From positions 2,213,501 to 2,277,500 of the forward strand of contig JADJEE010000012.1 of the NCBI GenBank assembly GCA_016709225.1: DNA of 64,000 nucleotides. The letters run 5' to 3'. The position numbers were made by a program, and so were the translations under genes. Positions 1-7,781 of the stretch are shown piece by piece. This stretch comes from Deltaproteobacteria bacterium (GTDB lineage Bacteria; Myxococcota_A; Polyangia; Nannocystales; Nannocystaceae). A model generated the notes under the pieces. The model was not told the origin of the DNA, did no database searches, and saw only the letters and a list, made by a program, of their open reading frames with translations. Position 1 is the stretch's first letter. Every line of letters begins with the position of its first letter.

Positions 1-10
1 GGCGGCTGAC

Positions 11-604
11 GTGACCGAGCTGGTGGTGCGCCGCTTGGTCGGCGACGCCCTGCTGCCGCAGCTGCCCGCGCTCGCGGGCCTGCGGATCGAGGTGTTCCGC
101 GCCTACCCGTACTTGTACGAAGGCTCGCTCGCGTACGAGCAGGACTATCTGCGCGGCTACGCCGAGACCGAGGGCAGCGTGATCGTCGGCGCCTTCGATG
201 GCGACACGTTGGTCGGTGCTGCCACCGGCGTGCCGCTGCGGGCCGAGCCCGACAGCATCACTGCGTGCTTCCGCGAGCACGGCGACGACCCCGAGCGGTG
301 GTTCTACTTCGGCGAGTCGGTGCTGCGCTCGCGCTACCGCGGCCGCGGCATCGGAGTCGCGTTCTTCCGCGAGCGCGAGGCCCACGCGCGCGCGCTCGGC
401 TACGCGGCGACCTGCTTCTGCGGCGTGGTGCGCCCGGGCGATCATCCGCTGCGCCCGGCCGACTGGCGACCGCTCGACGCCTTCTGGCGCCACCGCGGCT
501 ACGCGCCCTTGCCCGGCCACATCGGCAGCTTCGAGTGGCGCGACGTCGGTGCGTCGATCGCCACCGCCAAGCCCATGCAGTTCTGGGGTCGACAGCTGCC
601 GTGA
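11..604 (+). CDS. GNAT-family N-acetyltransferase
   Basis: A 197-residue protein with the GNAT fold pattern. It has a mid-protein strand ending in a GESVLRS segment, followed by the acetyl-CoA loop RYRGRGIGVAFF (about residues 108-119), which matches the family's Q/RxxGxG/A motif. The family transfers an acetyl group from acetyl-CoA to an amine; the substrate cannot be told from sequence. The start is GTG only 10 bases into the window, so an upstream operon partner cannot be judged. The next gene is convergent, with its stop 20 bases beyond this one. The WRDVGAS...FWGRQLP tail suggests a GNAT subfamily with a C-terminal extension. Confidence 0.8.
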   Translation: MTELVVRRLVGDALLPQLPALAGLRIEVFRAYPYLYEGSLAYEQDYLRGYAETEGSVIVGAFDGDTLVGAATGVPLRAEPDSITACFREHGDDPERWFYFGESVLRSRYRGRGIGVAFFREREAHARALGYAATCFCGVVRPGDHPLRPADWRPLDAFWRHRGYAPLPGHIGSFEWRDVGASIATAKPMQFWGRQLP

Positions 605-623
605 GCGCGGCCACGACGGCCGC

Positions 624-1706
624 CTACTCGCCGTGGCACATCGCGCAGTTGTAGACCCCCGAGCCGATCTCGGCGTCGTTCATCGGGTCGGCATCGGCAT
701 AGGAGGCCGCCCGATCGACCACGTCGGCCAGCCGCTCGTCGACGAGGTCCTGGTGCGGCCAGCTGCGCCAGTCGAGCAGCTGCGCGTCCTCGTAGAGGAT
801 GCTCGCGACCTCCGCGTCGCCAGTCTTCGCAATCACGTCGCCGGCGTGCAGCAGGAAGCCCTGCCAGTTGTGAACCGCCTTGGGGTGGAGGTTCCAGCAC
901 ACGCGCTTGGGCCCCGCGTCGGTCTGCTGGTCGAGATACGCCGACAGCTCGGGGGCTTGGCGATCGACCGACTCGCCGAAGCAGAGGTCGAGGGTCTGCC
1001 ACAGCGCATCGACGGCGAGCTGGAACTCGGCCGAGTCGTAGGGCTCGTTCTCGTACTCGAGCATGCGACAGAACAGGCTGAACTCGGGGAAGCTCTCGAC
1101 CGACGCGTCGACGTCGGCGTGGCCCTGGGCGATCATCGCCGCATCGCCGATCACGGTGCCGGTGTTGATCTCGACGATGCCGAGCCAACACGGGATCCTG
1201 CCGTCGTCGGGCGCGAGTGCCCGCGCGGTGGTGAAGGCCTCGATCGCGGCCATCGCCGACATGGCCTGCACCGCGCCGCCCTGGCCGGGGTCGCGCTCGA
1301 ACTCGGCGAGTCGCCAGAGGTTCGCGTGGGCGCGGATGAGCGCGATCTCGGGGTCGTCGGGGTGCTCGAGCGCGGCGGCATCGAGCTGCGCGATCAGCTC
1401 GGGCACGGCGGCGTAGTCCTCGGCCAGGAACGCGACCCAGAACGCCGCCACCGCCGGGTGCTGCTCGACGCCACCGCTGTCGGAGCCACTCGAGGTGCCG
1501 CTGTCGCCATGGCTGCCATCGACGCCGTCGTCGTTGGTCCCGGTCGAGTCGGCGCTGCCGTGGCCCTCGCTGCTGCCCGCCGCCGTGGTCGCGGCGCCAC
1601 TGCTGCTGCCGTTGCTGCTGCTGGTGGTGGTCGGGGCCGCGGGGGCGGCCGTACATGCAGCGACGAGGAGTCCGAGCAGCGACACCCGCAGGCGTGACGA
1701 CGTCAT
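624..1706 (-). CDS. Secreted lipoprotein with helical-repeat body and C-terminal CxxCH motif
   Basis: A 360-residue protein. The N-terminus is a lipoprotein signal with lipobox LVAAC, then a Ser/Thr/Gly/Asp linker of about 60 residues typical of myxobacterial envelope lipoproteins. The body is helical and reads like TPR/Sel1-type repeats (paired helices rich in Ala, Leu and Glu), with SADDGRI-like turns. The last residues are YNCAMCHGE, so a c-type heme-binding CAMCH lies four residues from the end, with no room for a distal ligand after it. No enzyme family is recognised. Start chosen at the ATG that begins the signal peptide; the frame stays open upstream but that part has no signal-peptide character. 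Function unknown; probably outer-membrane anchored. Confidence 0.75.
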   Translation of the reverse strand: MTSSRLRVSLLGLLVAACTAAPAAPTTTSSSNGSSSGAATTAAGSSEGHGSADSTGTNDDGVDGSHGDSGTSSGSDSGGVEQHPAVAAFWVAFLAEDYAAVPELIAQLDAAALEHPDDPEIALIRAHANLWRLAEFERDPGQGGAVQAMSAMAAIEAFTTARALAPDDGRIPCWLGIVEINTGTVIGDAAMIAQGHADVDASVESFPEFSLFCRMLEYENEPYDSAEFQLAVDALWQTLDLCFGESVDRQAPELSAYLDQQTDAGPKRVCWNLHPKAVHNWQGFLLHAGDVIAKTGDAEVASILYEDAQLLDWRSWPHQDLVDERLADVVDRAASYADADPMNDAEIGSGVYNCAMCHGE

Positions 1707-1767
1707 GGCAGCGGGAGCGTAACACCCTGGGGCACCGCCGCCCTCGCACGCGCCACGGGCGGTGGCG

Positions 1768-2310
1768 CTACGGCATGACCGAGGGCGACAACAAGAACGC
1801 CCGCAGGCCTTGGCGCTCGCCCTCGCGGGCGCGCTGCTGGGCGGCCTCGAGCTCGTCGGGCAGGCGCAACCCGATGCCGTCGACGCCCTTCGGATCGCTG
1901 GTGAAGCAGGTGATGTGGGGCGGCGGCGGCCGCCAGTCGGCGCTCGCCAGCGACGGCGCGAGCTCGGGCAGTCGTGCGGCGCAGCGCGCGAAGAACTCTG
2001 CGATGCCGGGTGCGTCGACCAGCATGACCACGGTCTCGAGCTCGCGCGGTTTGTCGCGCGCGAGCTGGTACCAGCGCGACGTCGTCGCGAACCCGAAGTC
2101 GGTCGCGGCGGCGAGCTCGTCGATCGCCGCTCGCACATCGGCGATGCACGGGCCGATCACGCGACCGATGTCGAAGCCGAACACCGTGATGTGGTGCTCG
2201 CGCTTGCGCACGAAGGCGCGGGCACCGAGCGTCAGGGTGTCCGGCAACGGCAGGGCCTCGTGGGCGACGGGGACGAGCAAGGTGCCGCGATCGGAGAGGC
2301 TCACAGACAT
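1768..2310 (-). CDS. 2H phosphoesterase superfamily-like protein
   Basis: A 180-residue protein with two well-separated HIT motifs: HHITVFG near residue 40 and PPHITCF near residue 134. Two H-x-T/S motifs are the hallmark of the 2H phosphoesterase superfamily (LigT, CPDase and relatives), in which both histidines act in opening cyclic phosphodiesters or in 2',5' linkages. No RNA-binding domain is attached. The gene stands alone on the minus strand, 61 bases before the start of the preceding lipoprotein gene. Substrate is unknown. The assignment rests on the two motifs and on length, which fits the family. Confidence 0.6.
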   Translation of the reverse strand: MSVSLSDRGTLLVPVAHEALPLPDTLTLGARAFVRKREHHITVFGFDIGRVIGPCIADVRAAIDELAAATDFGFATTSRWYQLARDKPRELETVVMLVDAPGIAEFFARCAARLPELAPSLASADWRPPPPHITCFTSDPKGVDGIGLRLPDELEAAQQRAREGERQGLRAFLLSPSVMP

Positions 2311-2405
2311 GACGGGGACGATCGTGCACGAACGGGGTGGCCGTTGGCGACGCCGAACCTGCGGCCCCTAACGTCGGAGGGGAGGCGGCCGGCGTCGCCC
2401 CAGCG

Positions 2406-5363
2406 TCACGGCTTGGCGCGCGCCCGCGCGAGCCACGGATCGTCGGCGCTGGCCATCGCACGCACCGCAGGCACCCGCTCGAAGAAGCCGCGCGCTGCCT
2501 CGGCATCACCCCGTGCACGGGCCGCCTCGCCCGAGAACACCAGGCACGGCGAGATCGCGGCGGCCCAGCTCCAGTCGAAGTTGCGGGGTTCGACGATCGG
2601 CCGGCACGCCGCCAGTACGCCGTCGTGGTCGCCCGCGTCGTGCAGCAGGCGCGCGCGGTGGAAGTGGGCGGCGAAGATGAAGCGGGCGTCGAGCGCCAAT
2701 GCAGCGACCTCGTGCCAGTGGGCCGCCGCGGCCTTCGGGTCGCCCTTCGCCTCGGCCGCGAAGGCGGCCGCGACCTCGCGCACCGGTGCGAACTCGCTGG
2801 TCGACGTGGCCGCGGCCGCAGGCCCCTCGAGCGCGGCGGTCAGCAGCGCAAGGGCGATCTCGAAGCGCACGTCGCGACGCAAGGTGGCCTCGACCGCGTG
2901 CTCGCGCAGGCGCTCCAGCTCGAGCAGCCGCGTTCGGTCGCCGCCGATCGACTCGAGCGTGGCCAGGGAGATCCACGACATGCTGCTCGAGTTGGTCAGC
3001 GCCCCCCGCAGCAAGCCCGCGCGCGCGCGCTCGAAGCTCGCCCGGCCGCACGCCGCATCGCCGCGTGCGGTGCACAGACCGAGCTCGTGCAGTGGATCGA
3101 AGCTGGGATCGCGATCGGTCCGCTGTCGCACGCGCGCGAGCGCGAGCGCGTAGTCGCCCGCGGCCGCGTGCCAGCCCAGCGCCTGCACGAAGGCATAGCC
3201 GTCGTCCTCCGCGAACGGCGACAGCAGCTCGAGCGCGCCACGGTAGTCACGCTCGAGTCCGCGTCGGCGTGCGCGCCAGAACGCGAGAAACTGCGGCGCT
3301 TGCTCGGCGCCGGCGGCCGCGTCGAGTGCCCAGTCGACGGTGGGCAGGTCCTCGATCGCGGCCGCGCGATCGAGCACGTGGCTGAGCCCACTGCCGAAGC
3401 CGGGCGAGAGCGCGTGCAGACGTCGGAACTCCGCCACCGCGCCCGCGCCGTCACCACCGTGGTAGAGGCACTCGAAGAGCCCGTAGGCGAGGTAGACCTC
3501 GCGGGGAAAGGCCGCCGTGGCCTCGCGCCAGCGGGGCAGCGCGGCGGCGGGACCATCGCGCAGCTGTACGAGGTTGGCGTCGACATAGCGGCGCTTGGGC
3601 TCGGAGAGCTCGCCGGCGCCGGCGAGCTCGAGCTCCGCGCGGGCCTCCTCTTCGAGCCCGAGCCAGCCGGCGAGGATGCCACCGTAGAAGTGGGCGTCGA
3701 CGGCATCGGGCTGCAGGCGTCGGGCTTCGTCGAGGTAGCCCAGCGCCAGCGCGAGGTCGTGCCGCTCGAGCGCAGCGACCCCGAGCGCGAGGTTCTGGGC
3801 GTAGTCCGTCGGCCGCGGCGCAGCGGCGGGCCCCTCGAGCGGATGACCGAGCACGTGCACCGCGAGCTCGCGCGCCAGCTCTCGCACCGCCTCGGCGAGG
3901 CCGTTCGCATCGGTCGACCGATGCTGCTCCCACTCGACCTCGCCGTCGGGGGTGCGCAGGCGCAGCGTGACCTCGTAGCCATCGCCGTGGGCCGCGACGA
4001 CCCCCGAGACCAACGCGGTGGCACCGAATGCGGCGACGACCTCGGGCAGCTCCGCCGCCGGGCTGCCACCGAGGGCGGTCTTGAGGCGGTGGTAGCGAAC
4101 GACACGGATGCCCTCGCGGTCGCGCAGCTCCTGCTCGACGAGCTCGGGCAAGCCGTCGACCGCCCACGAGAGCCGCGGGTCGTCGACCACGTCGAAGGGC
4201 TGGAACGCGAGCACCGGCGGCCCCTGGACCGGGGCAGCGGCAACCACCGCGACTGGCGGCTCGGCCGGCATGCGACCGACCGCGAGCCCGATGCCCACCG
4301 CCACCGCAATCGCGCCCCCGATCACGGTCGCACGCACGCGGCGACGTCGGCGACCACGACGCTGCTCGATCGCCTGCAGCAGCGCGTGCATCGACGGCCA
4401 GCGCCGCGTGCGATCGGGCGCGAGTCCCCGCGCGATGATCGACGACAGCCACTGCGGCGCGCCGGCACCATCGGCCGGCGCCTCGAAGCTGCCCGCGGCC
4501 TTGAGCTCGGCGAGGGCCTGGAGCGGCAGCCGCGGGAACGGGCCGCGGCGGTAGATGCCGCCGAACAGCGCCACGCAGAACGCGTACTGATCGCTGCTCG
4601 CGTCGGCCTCGTCGCCGCGCATCTGCTCCGGTGCCATGAAGTACGGCGTGCCCATCACGATGCCGGCCTGGGTCTCGAGCTCGCCGGCCGACAGTCGCAG
4701 CGCATGTGCACTGTCGCTGGCCGACTCACGCGGCCGACCGTCGCTCACCGGATCGATGCCGCGCGCGAGCCCGAAATCCGCCACGCGAACCCGACCATCC
4801 CGGCCGCGCAGCACGTTGGCGGGCTTGAAGTCCCGGTGCAGGACGCCGGCCGCGTGCGCCGCCGCGAGGCCGTGCCCCGCGGCCAAGAAGGCGTCGAGCA
4901 CCTCCTCCCACGACCGCGGCGCCGCGGCCAACCACGCATCGAGGTCCTCGCCCTCGACCAGCTCCATCACCACGAACACGTTGCGTCGCTCGGCGTCGGT
5001 GCCCGGTGCCGCGTCCGCGAGGTAGTCGCCGACGTCGTAGACCGGCACGACGTTGGGGTGCGAGATGCGAGCGATCGCGCGGGCCTCTCGCAACAATCGC
5101 GCGGCGCCGTGGGAGCCGACGTCGGCGACATTGACCAGCTTGATCGCAACCTTGCGACGCAGCTCGGGGTCCCAGCCCCGGTACACCACGCCCATGCCGC
5201 CGCGGCCGAGCGGCTCGCCGAGCTCGTAGCGATCGACGCGCAACGCCGTGGCGCCGCCGCCGAACATGCGCTGTTCGAGCCGCGCGAGTGACTGACGCTC
5301 CTCGGGCGCGAGGTCGCCGAGCGGCTCCTCGCGTTGGGTCGGGTCGTCGTCGTCGCGCTGCAT
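2406..5363 (-). CDS. Membrane Ser/Thr protein kinase with TPR sensor region
   Basis: A 985-residue Hanks-type kinase. The glycine loop GRGGMG is at residues 53-58, the ATP lysine in VAIK is K75, the catalytic loop HRDFKPAN is at 176-183 and the Mg loop DFGLAR is at 196-201. GTPYFMAPEQ marks the end of the activation segment. An Arg-rich stretch then leads into a single transmembrane helix at about 345-364. Outside the membrane a TolB-like segment (FQPFDVVDDPRLSWAVDGL) is followed by many TPR-like helical pairs to the end. It should phosphorylate cytoplasmic proteins in response to an envelope signal. It is divergent from an ECF sigma gene across 141 bases, a common pairing in Myxococcota. The ATG at 5363 was chosen; an in-frame GTG lies at 5378. 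Confidence 0.93.
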   Translation of the reverse strand: MQRDDDDPTQREEPLGDLAPEERQSLARLEQRMFGGGATALRVDRYELGEPLGRGGMGVVYRGWDPELRRKVAIKLVNVADVGSHGAARLLREARAIARISHPNVVPVYDVGDYLADAAPGTDAERRNVFVVMELVEGEDLDAWLAAAPRSWEEVLDAFLAAGHGLAAAHAAGVLHRDFKPANVLRGRDGRVRVADFGLARGIDPVSDGRPRESASDSAHALRLSAGELETQAGIVMGTPYFMAPEQMRGDEADASSDQYAFCVALFGGIYRRGPFPRLPLQALAELKAAGSFEAPADGAGAPQWLSSIIARGLAPDRTRRWPSMHALLQAIEQRRGRRRRRVRATVIGGAIAVAVGIGLAVGRMPAEPPVAVVAAAPVQGPPVLAFQPFDVVDDPRLSWAVDGLPELVEQELRDREGIRVVRYHRLKTALGGSPAAELPEVVAAFGATALVSGVVAAHGDGYEVTLRLRTPDGEVEWEQHRSTDANGLAEAVRELARELAVHVLGHPLEGPAAAPRPTDYAQNLALGVAALERHDLALALGYLDEARRLQPDAVDAHFYGGILAGWLGLEEEARAELELAGAGELSEPKRRYVDANLVQLRDGPAAALPRWREATAAFPREVYLAYGLFECLYHGGDGAGAVAEFRRLHALSPGFGSGLSHVLDRAAAIEDLPTVDWALDAAAGAEQAPQFLAFWRARRRGLERDYRGALELLSPFAEDDGYAFVQALGWHAAAGDYALALARVRQRTDRDPSFDPLHELGLCTARGDAACGRASFERARAGLLRGALTNSSSMSWISLATLESIGGDRTRLLELERLREHAVEATLRRDVRFEIALALLTAALEGPAAAATSTSEFAPVREVAAAFAAEAKGDPKAAAAHWHEVAALALDARFIFAAHFHRARLLHDAGDHDGVLAACRPIVEPRNFDWSWAAAISPCLVFSGEAARARGDAEAARGFFERVPAVRAMASADDPWLARARAKP

Positions 5364-5419
5364 CGTCGTTGGTGGCACGCACGGACACGCGGGCGACGGC
5401 TGCTCCGCGCCGTTGCACC

Positions 5420-5446
5420 GGGAACGTCGCCAGGCACATGCTATCG
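5420..5446 (+). promoter_or_regulatory. Possible ECF-type promoter
   Basis: GGGAAC at 5420-5425 is followed after 16 bases by TATC (5442-5445), 60 bases before the sigma-factor start. This resembles GGAAC-type -35 elements of ECF sigma promoters, so the sigma gene may drive itself. It is a pattern match only; the -10 side is weak. Confidence 0.35.
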
Positions 5447-5504
5447 CAAGCGAGCGAGCGTCGTCGCGCCGGGCTTTGTGGCATGATCGCGCTCGACCGC
5501 GCGC

Positions 5505-6155
5505 ATGGCCGAGATCACCGACTTCGAGCTGCTCGGCCAGTGGCGCGCCGGCGACACCGCGGCGGGCAACCGCCTGCTGCGTCGGCACTTCCAGAGCGTG
5601 CATCGCTTCTTCCGCAACAAGGTCGACGGCGACATCGACGACCTCATCCAGCGCACGTTCCTGGGCCTCGTCGAGGCCTTGCCGCGCTTCCGCGAGCACG
5701 CGCAGTTCAAGACCTTCTTGCTCGCCGTCGCGCGCAATCATCTGCTGCTGCACTACCGCGAGCGCGCGCAGCTGCAGAAGCGCAACGCCGAGGACGTCTC
5801 GGTACACGACCTCGGCGTCGCTGCGGCGCCCAGCGGGGCCATCGCGCTGCGCGAGGAGCAGCAGCTCCTGCTGACGGCGCTACGCCGGCTGCCACTGGCG
5901 CTGCAGCTGACCGTGGAGCTGTTCTACTGGGAGCGGCTCGGCGTCGACGACATCGGGCTGGTGCTCGAGATCCCCGCCGGCACGGTGAAGAGTCGGCTCG
6001 CGCGCGCGCGCGACAACCTGCGCGCGACGCTGCAGCAGCTCGCGACCGCGCCCGAGGTCCGCACCAGCTCGATCTCCGACCTCGAGCAGTGGGCACACTC
6101 GCTGCGCGACGTCGTGGCCGCACTCGACGGGGCCGTCAGCGGCGACGCGCAGTAG
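5505..6155 (+). CDS. ECF-type RNA polymerase sigma factor
   Basis: A 216-residue sigma-70 family factor. Region 2 is seen in DLIQRTFLGLVEALPRF and the following FKTFLLAVARNHLLLHY (about 45-85). Region 4 is a helix-turn-helix with ERLGVDDIGLVLEIPAGTVKSRLARAR (about 145-171). The tail of about 35 residues after region 4 is short and has no clear membrane helix. No anti-sigma gene follows: the next gene is convergent and overlaps by 20 bases. The divergent membrane kinase is the obvious candidate partner, because kinase-linked ECF groups exist in this phylum. An ECF-like promoter motif lies upstream. Confidence 0.9.
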   Translation: MAEITDFELLGQWRAGDTAAGNRLLRRHFQSVHRFFRNKVDGDIDDLIQRTFLGLVEALPRFREHAQFKTFLLAVARNHLLLHYRERAQLQKRNAEDVSVHDLGVAAAPSGAIALREEQQLLLTALRRLPLALQLTVELFYWERLGVDDIGLVLEIPAGTVKSRLARARDNLRATLQQLATAPEVRTSSISDLEQWAHSLRDVVAALDGAVSGDAQ

Positions 6156-6768
6156 CTCGGCCCGCGCGCGCGACCGTCGGCGCCGGGGCCCGCTCGATCA
6201 TTGCACGCACGAGCGCGTCGAGCTGCCGGCGCTGCTGCTCGACCGTGCTCGCACCCCACCCGGCACCGTGGCCCGCCTGCATCAAGAGCTGGGTCAGTAC
6301 CGCCGGCTTGCCGCCAAAGCGATCGAGCGAAAGCTCGCCGGCGCGCGCGGCCGCCTTGAGCGTCGAGGTCATCAGCTCGACGAAGATGCGATCGCCATCC
6401 TCGATGATCTCGCGGGCGCGCGCGTCGCTCGACTCGAGCAGCTCGCGGGCGTGGGGCGAGGCATCGACGAGTTCGTACACGGTGGTGAACTTCGCGGACA
6501 ACATCGCCACCACCCGCTCGATGGGGTCGGGCAGCTGCGCGGCTGCACGCGCGCCGTCGACGATGCGCGCGACCACGGCCTTGCACACGGCGACGAAGAT
6601 GGCGTCCTTGTCCTCGAAGTGGGCATACAGCGTCGGCTTGGCGACGCCGGCCTCCTGGGCGATGAGCTCGACGGTCGTGCGCCGGTAGCCGTAGCGCTGG
6701 AACAGCCGCGTGGCGGCGCGGACGATGGCGTCGTGCTTGGACGTGCCTGGGGTGCCACCCGGAGCCAT
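6136..6768 (-). CDS. TetR-family transcriptional regulator
   Basis: A 210-residue regulator with an N-terminal TetR helix-turn-helix: AATRLFQRYGYRRTTVELIAQEAGVAKPTLYAHFEDK, about residues 17-53. The C-terminal ligand-binding half contains a hydrophobic helix with LTQLLMQAGHGAGWGA. It is divergent from a short-chain dehydrogenase gene, and the gap between them holds an inverted repeat that could be its operator. That arrangement predicts repression of the dehydrogenase and of itself until a small ligand binds. The ATG at 6768 is chosen because the frame upstream of it is not TetR-like and runs into the palindrome. The 3' end overlaps the convergent sigma gene by 20 bases. Confidence 0.88.
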   Translation of the reverse strand: MAPGGTPGTSKHDAIVRAATRLFQRYGYRRTTVELIAQEAGVAKPTLYAHFEDKDAIFVAVCKAVVARIVDGARAAAQLPDPIERVVAMLSAKFTTVYELVDASPHARELLESSDARAREIIEDGDRIFVELMTSTLKAAARAGELSLDRFGGKPAVLTQLLMQAGHGAGWGASTVEQQRRQLDALVRAMIERAPAPTVARAGRATARRR

Positions 6769-6833
6769 CGATGCCGCCGCAGGGTACCACCAACGCACGT
6801 ACGGCCGGGTCGCGTGCGGGACGGTGAAACCAT

Positions 6834-6862
6834 TTGAACCGTTCTGACGTTTGTGGTTCAGT
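6834..6862. promoter_or_regulatory. Candidate TetR operator over the SDR promoter
   Basis: TGAACC at 6835-6840 and GGTTCA at 6855-6860 form a perfect 6-base inverted repeat. On the plus strand TTGAAC (6834-6839) and TTCAGT (6857-6862) are 17 bases apart and could be -35 and -10 boxes, so the palindrome would overlap the promoter of the dehydrogenase, 14 bases before its ATG. Confidence 0.5.
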
Positions 6863-6875
6863 TCGGAAGCCACCC

Positions 6876-7781
6876 ATGACCACCGCAGACTCCACCCCCG
6901 CCGTCCTCGTCACTGGCTGTTCCTCTGGCATCGGTCGCGCGACCGCGCTGCGGTTGGCGCGGGCCGGCAGCGGCTGGCGGGTGTGGGCCACCGCGCGGCG
7001 GCCGACCGAGCTGGCCGAGCTGGCCGCGGCCGGCTGCCGCACGCTCGCGCTCGACGTCTGCGATCGCGAGTCGATGGCCGCGGCGGTCGCGGCCGTCGAG
7101 GCCGAGCACGGCCACGTCGCGGCGTTGATCAACAACGCCGGCTACTCGCAGACGGGCGCGTTCGAGGCGGTGCCGCTCGAGGCGGTGCGCCGTCAGTTCG
7201 AGACCAACGTGTTCGGCGTGATCGCGCTGACGCAGCTGGTCCTACCGGGCATGCGCCGCGCCGGCGCCGGTCGCATCATCAACCTGAGCTCGATGGGCGG
7301 CAAGCTGGTGTTCCCCGGCGGCGGCTACTACCACGCCACCAAGCACGCGATCGAAGCCCTGAGCGATGCGCTGCGCTTCGAGGTGCGCAGCTTCGGTGTC
7401 GAGGTGGTGCTGATCGAGCCCGGCCTCATCAAGAGCGGCTTCAGCGAGGCCGCGGTGTCGAGCATGCAGCACCGTGAGGGCGTCGGTGCGACGTACGACG
7501 TGTTCCACGACGCGGTCGCGCGCGCGACCAAGGAGATCTACGACAAGGGGCCGCTCGCCGCGTTCGCCGGCGTGCCCGACGACGTCGCGAAGGTCATCGA
7601 GCGCGCGCTCGCAGCCAAGCGTCCACGTGCGCGCTACACCGTGACGATGTCGGCCAAGCTCTTGCTCGCGCAGCGGCGATGGTCGAGCGATCGCGTGTGG
7701 GACTGGTTCCTGCGGCAGAACTTCCCCTCGCCCGCACCGCTCGGCGCACTCACGGCGGCGGCGGAGCCCCGCGACGCTTGA
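6876..7781 (+). CDS. Short-chain dehydrogenase/reductase
   Basis: A 301-residue classical SDR. The nucleotide-binding motif TGCSSGIG is at residues 13-20, the structural NNAG near 89, and the catalytic pair lies in YYHATKH (Tyr152, Lys156) with the serine in INLSS shortly before. It should oxidise or reduce a hydroxyl/keto group with NAD(P). The tail after about residue 200 resembles retinol/steroid-type SDRs, but substrate is not determined. It is divergent from a TetR gene with a candidate operator between them, so expression is probably ligand-inducible. Its last 32 bases overlap the convergent flippase gene. Confidence 0.9.
   Translation: MTTADSTPAVLVTGCSSGIGRATALRLARAGSGWRVWATARRPTELAELAAAGCRTLALDVCDRESMAAAVAAVEAEHGHVAALINNAGYSQTGAFEAVPLEAVRRQFETNVFGVIALTQLVLPGMRRAGAGRIINLSSMGGKLVFPGGGYYHATKHAIEALSDALRFEVRSFGVEVVLIEPGLIKSGFSEAAVSSMQHREGVGATYDVFHDAVARATKEIYDKGPLAAFAGVPDDVAKVIERALAAKRPRARYTVTMSAKLLLAQRRWSSDRVWDWFLRQNFPSPAPLGALTAAAEPRDA

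Noticed and set aside
2337..5291. Very long open frame on the plus strand opposite the first kinase
   Set aside because: It is the antisense of a well-supported kinase gene; its translation is Arg/Ala/Gly-rich without domains, as expected for high-GC shadow frames.
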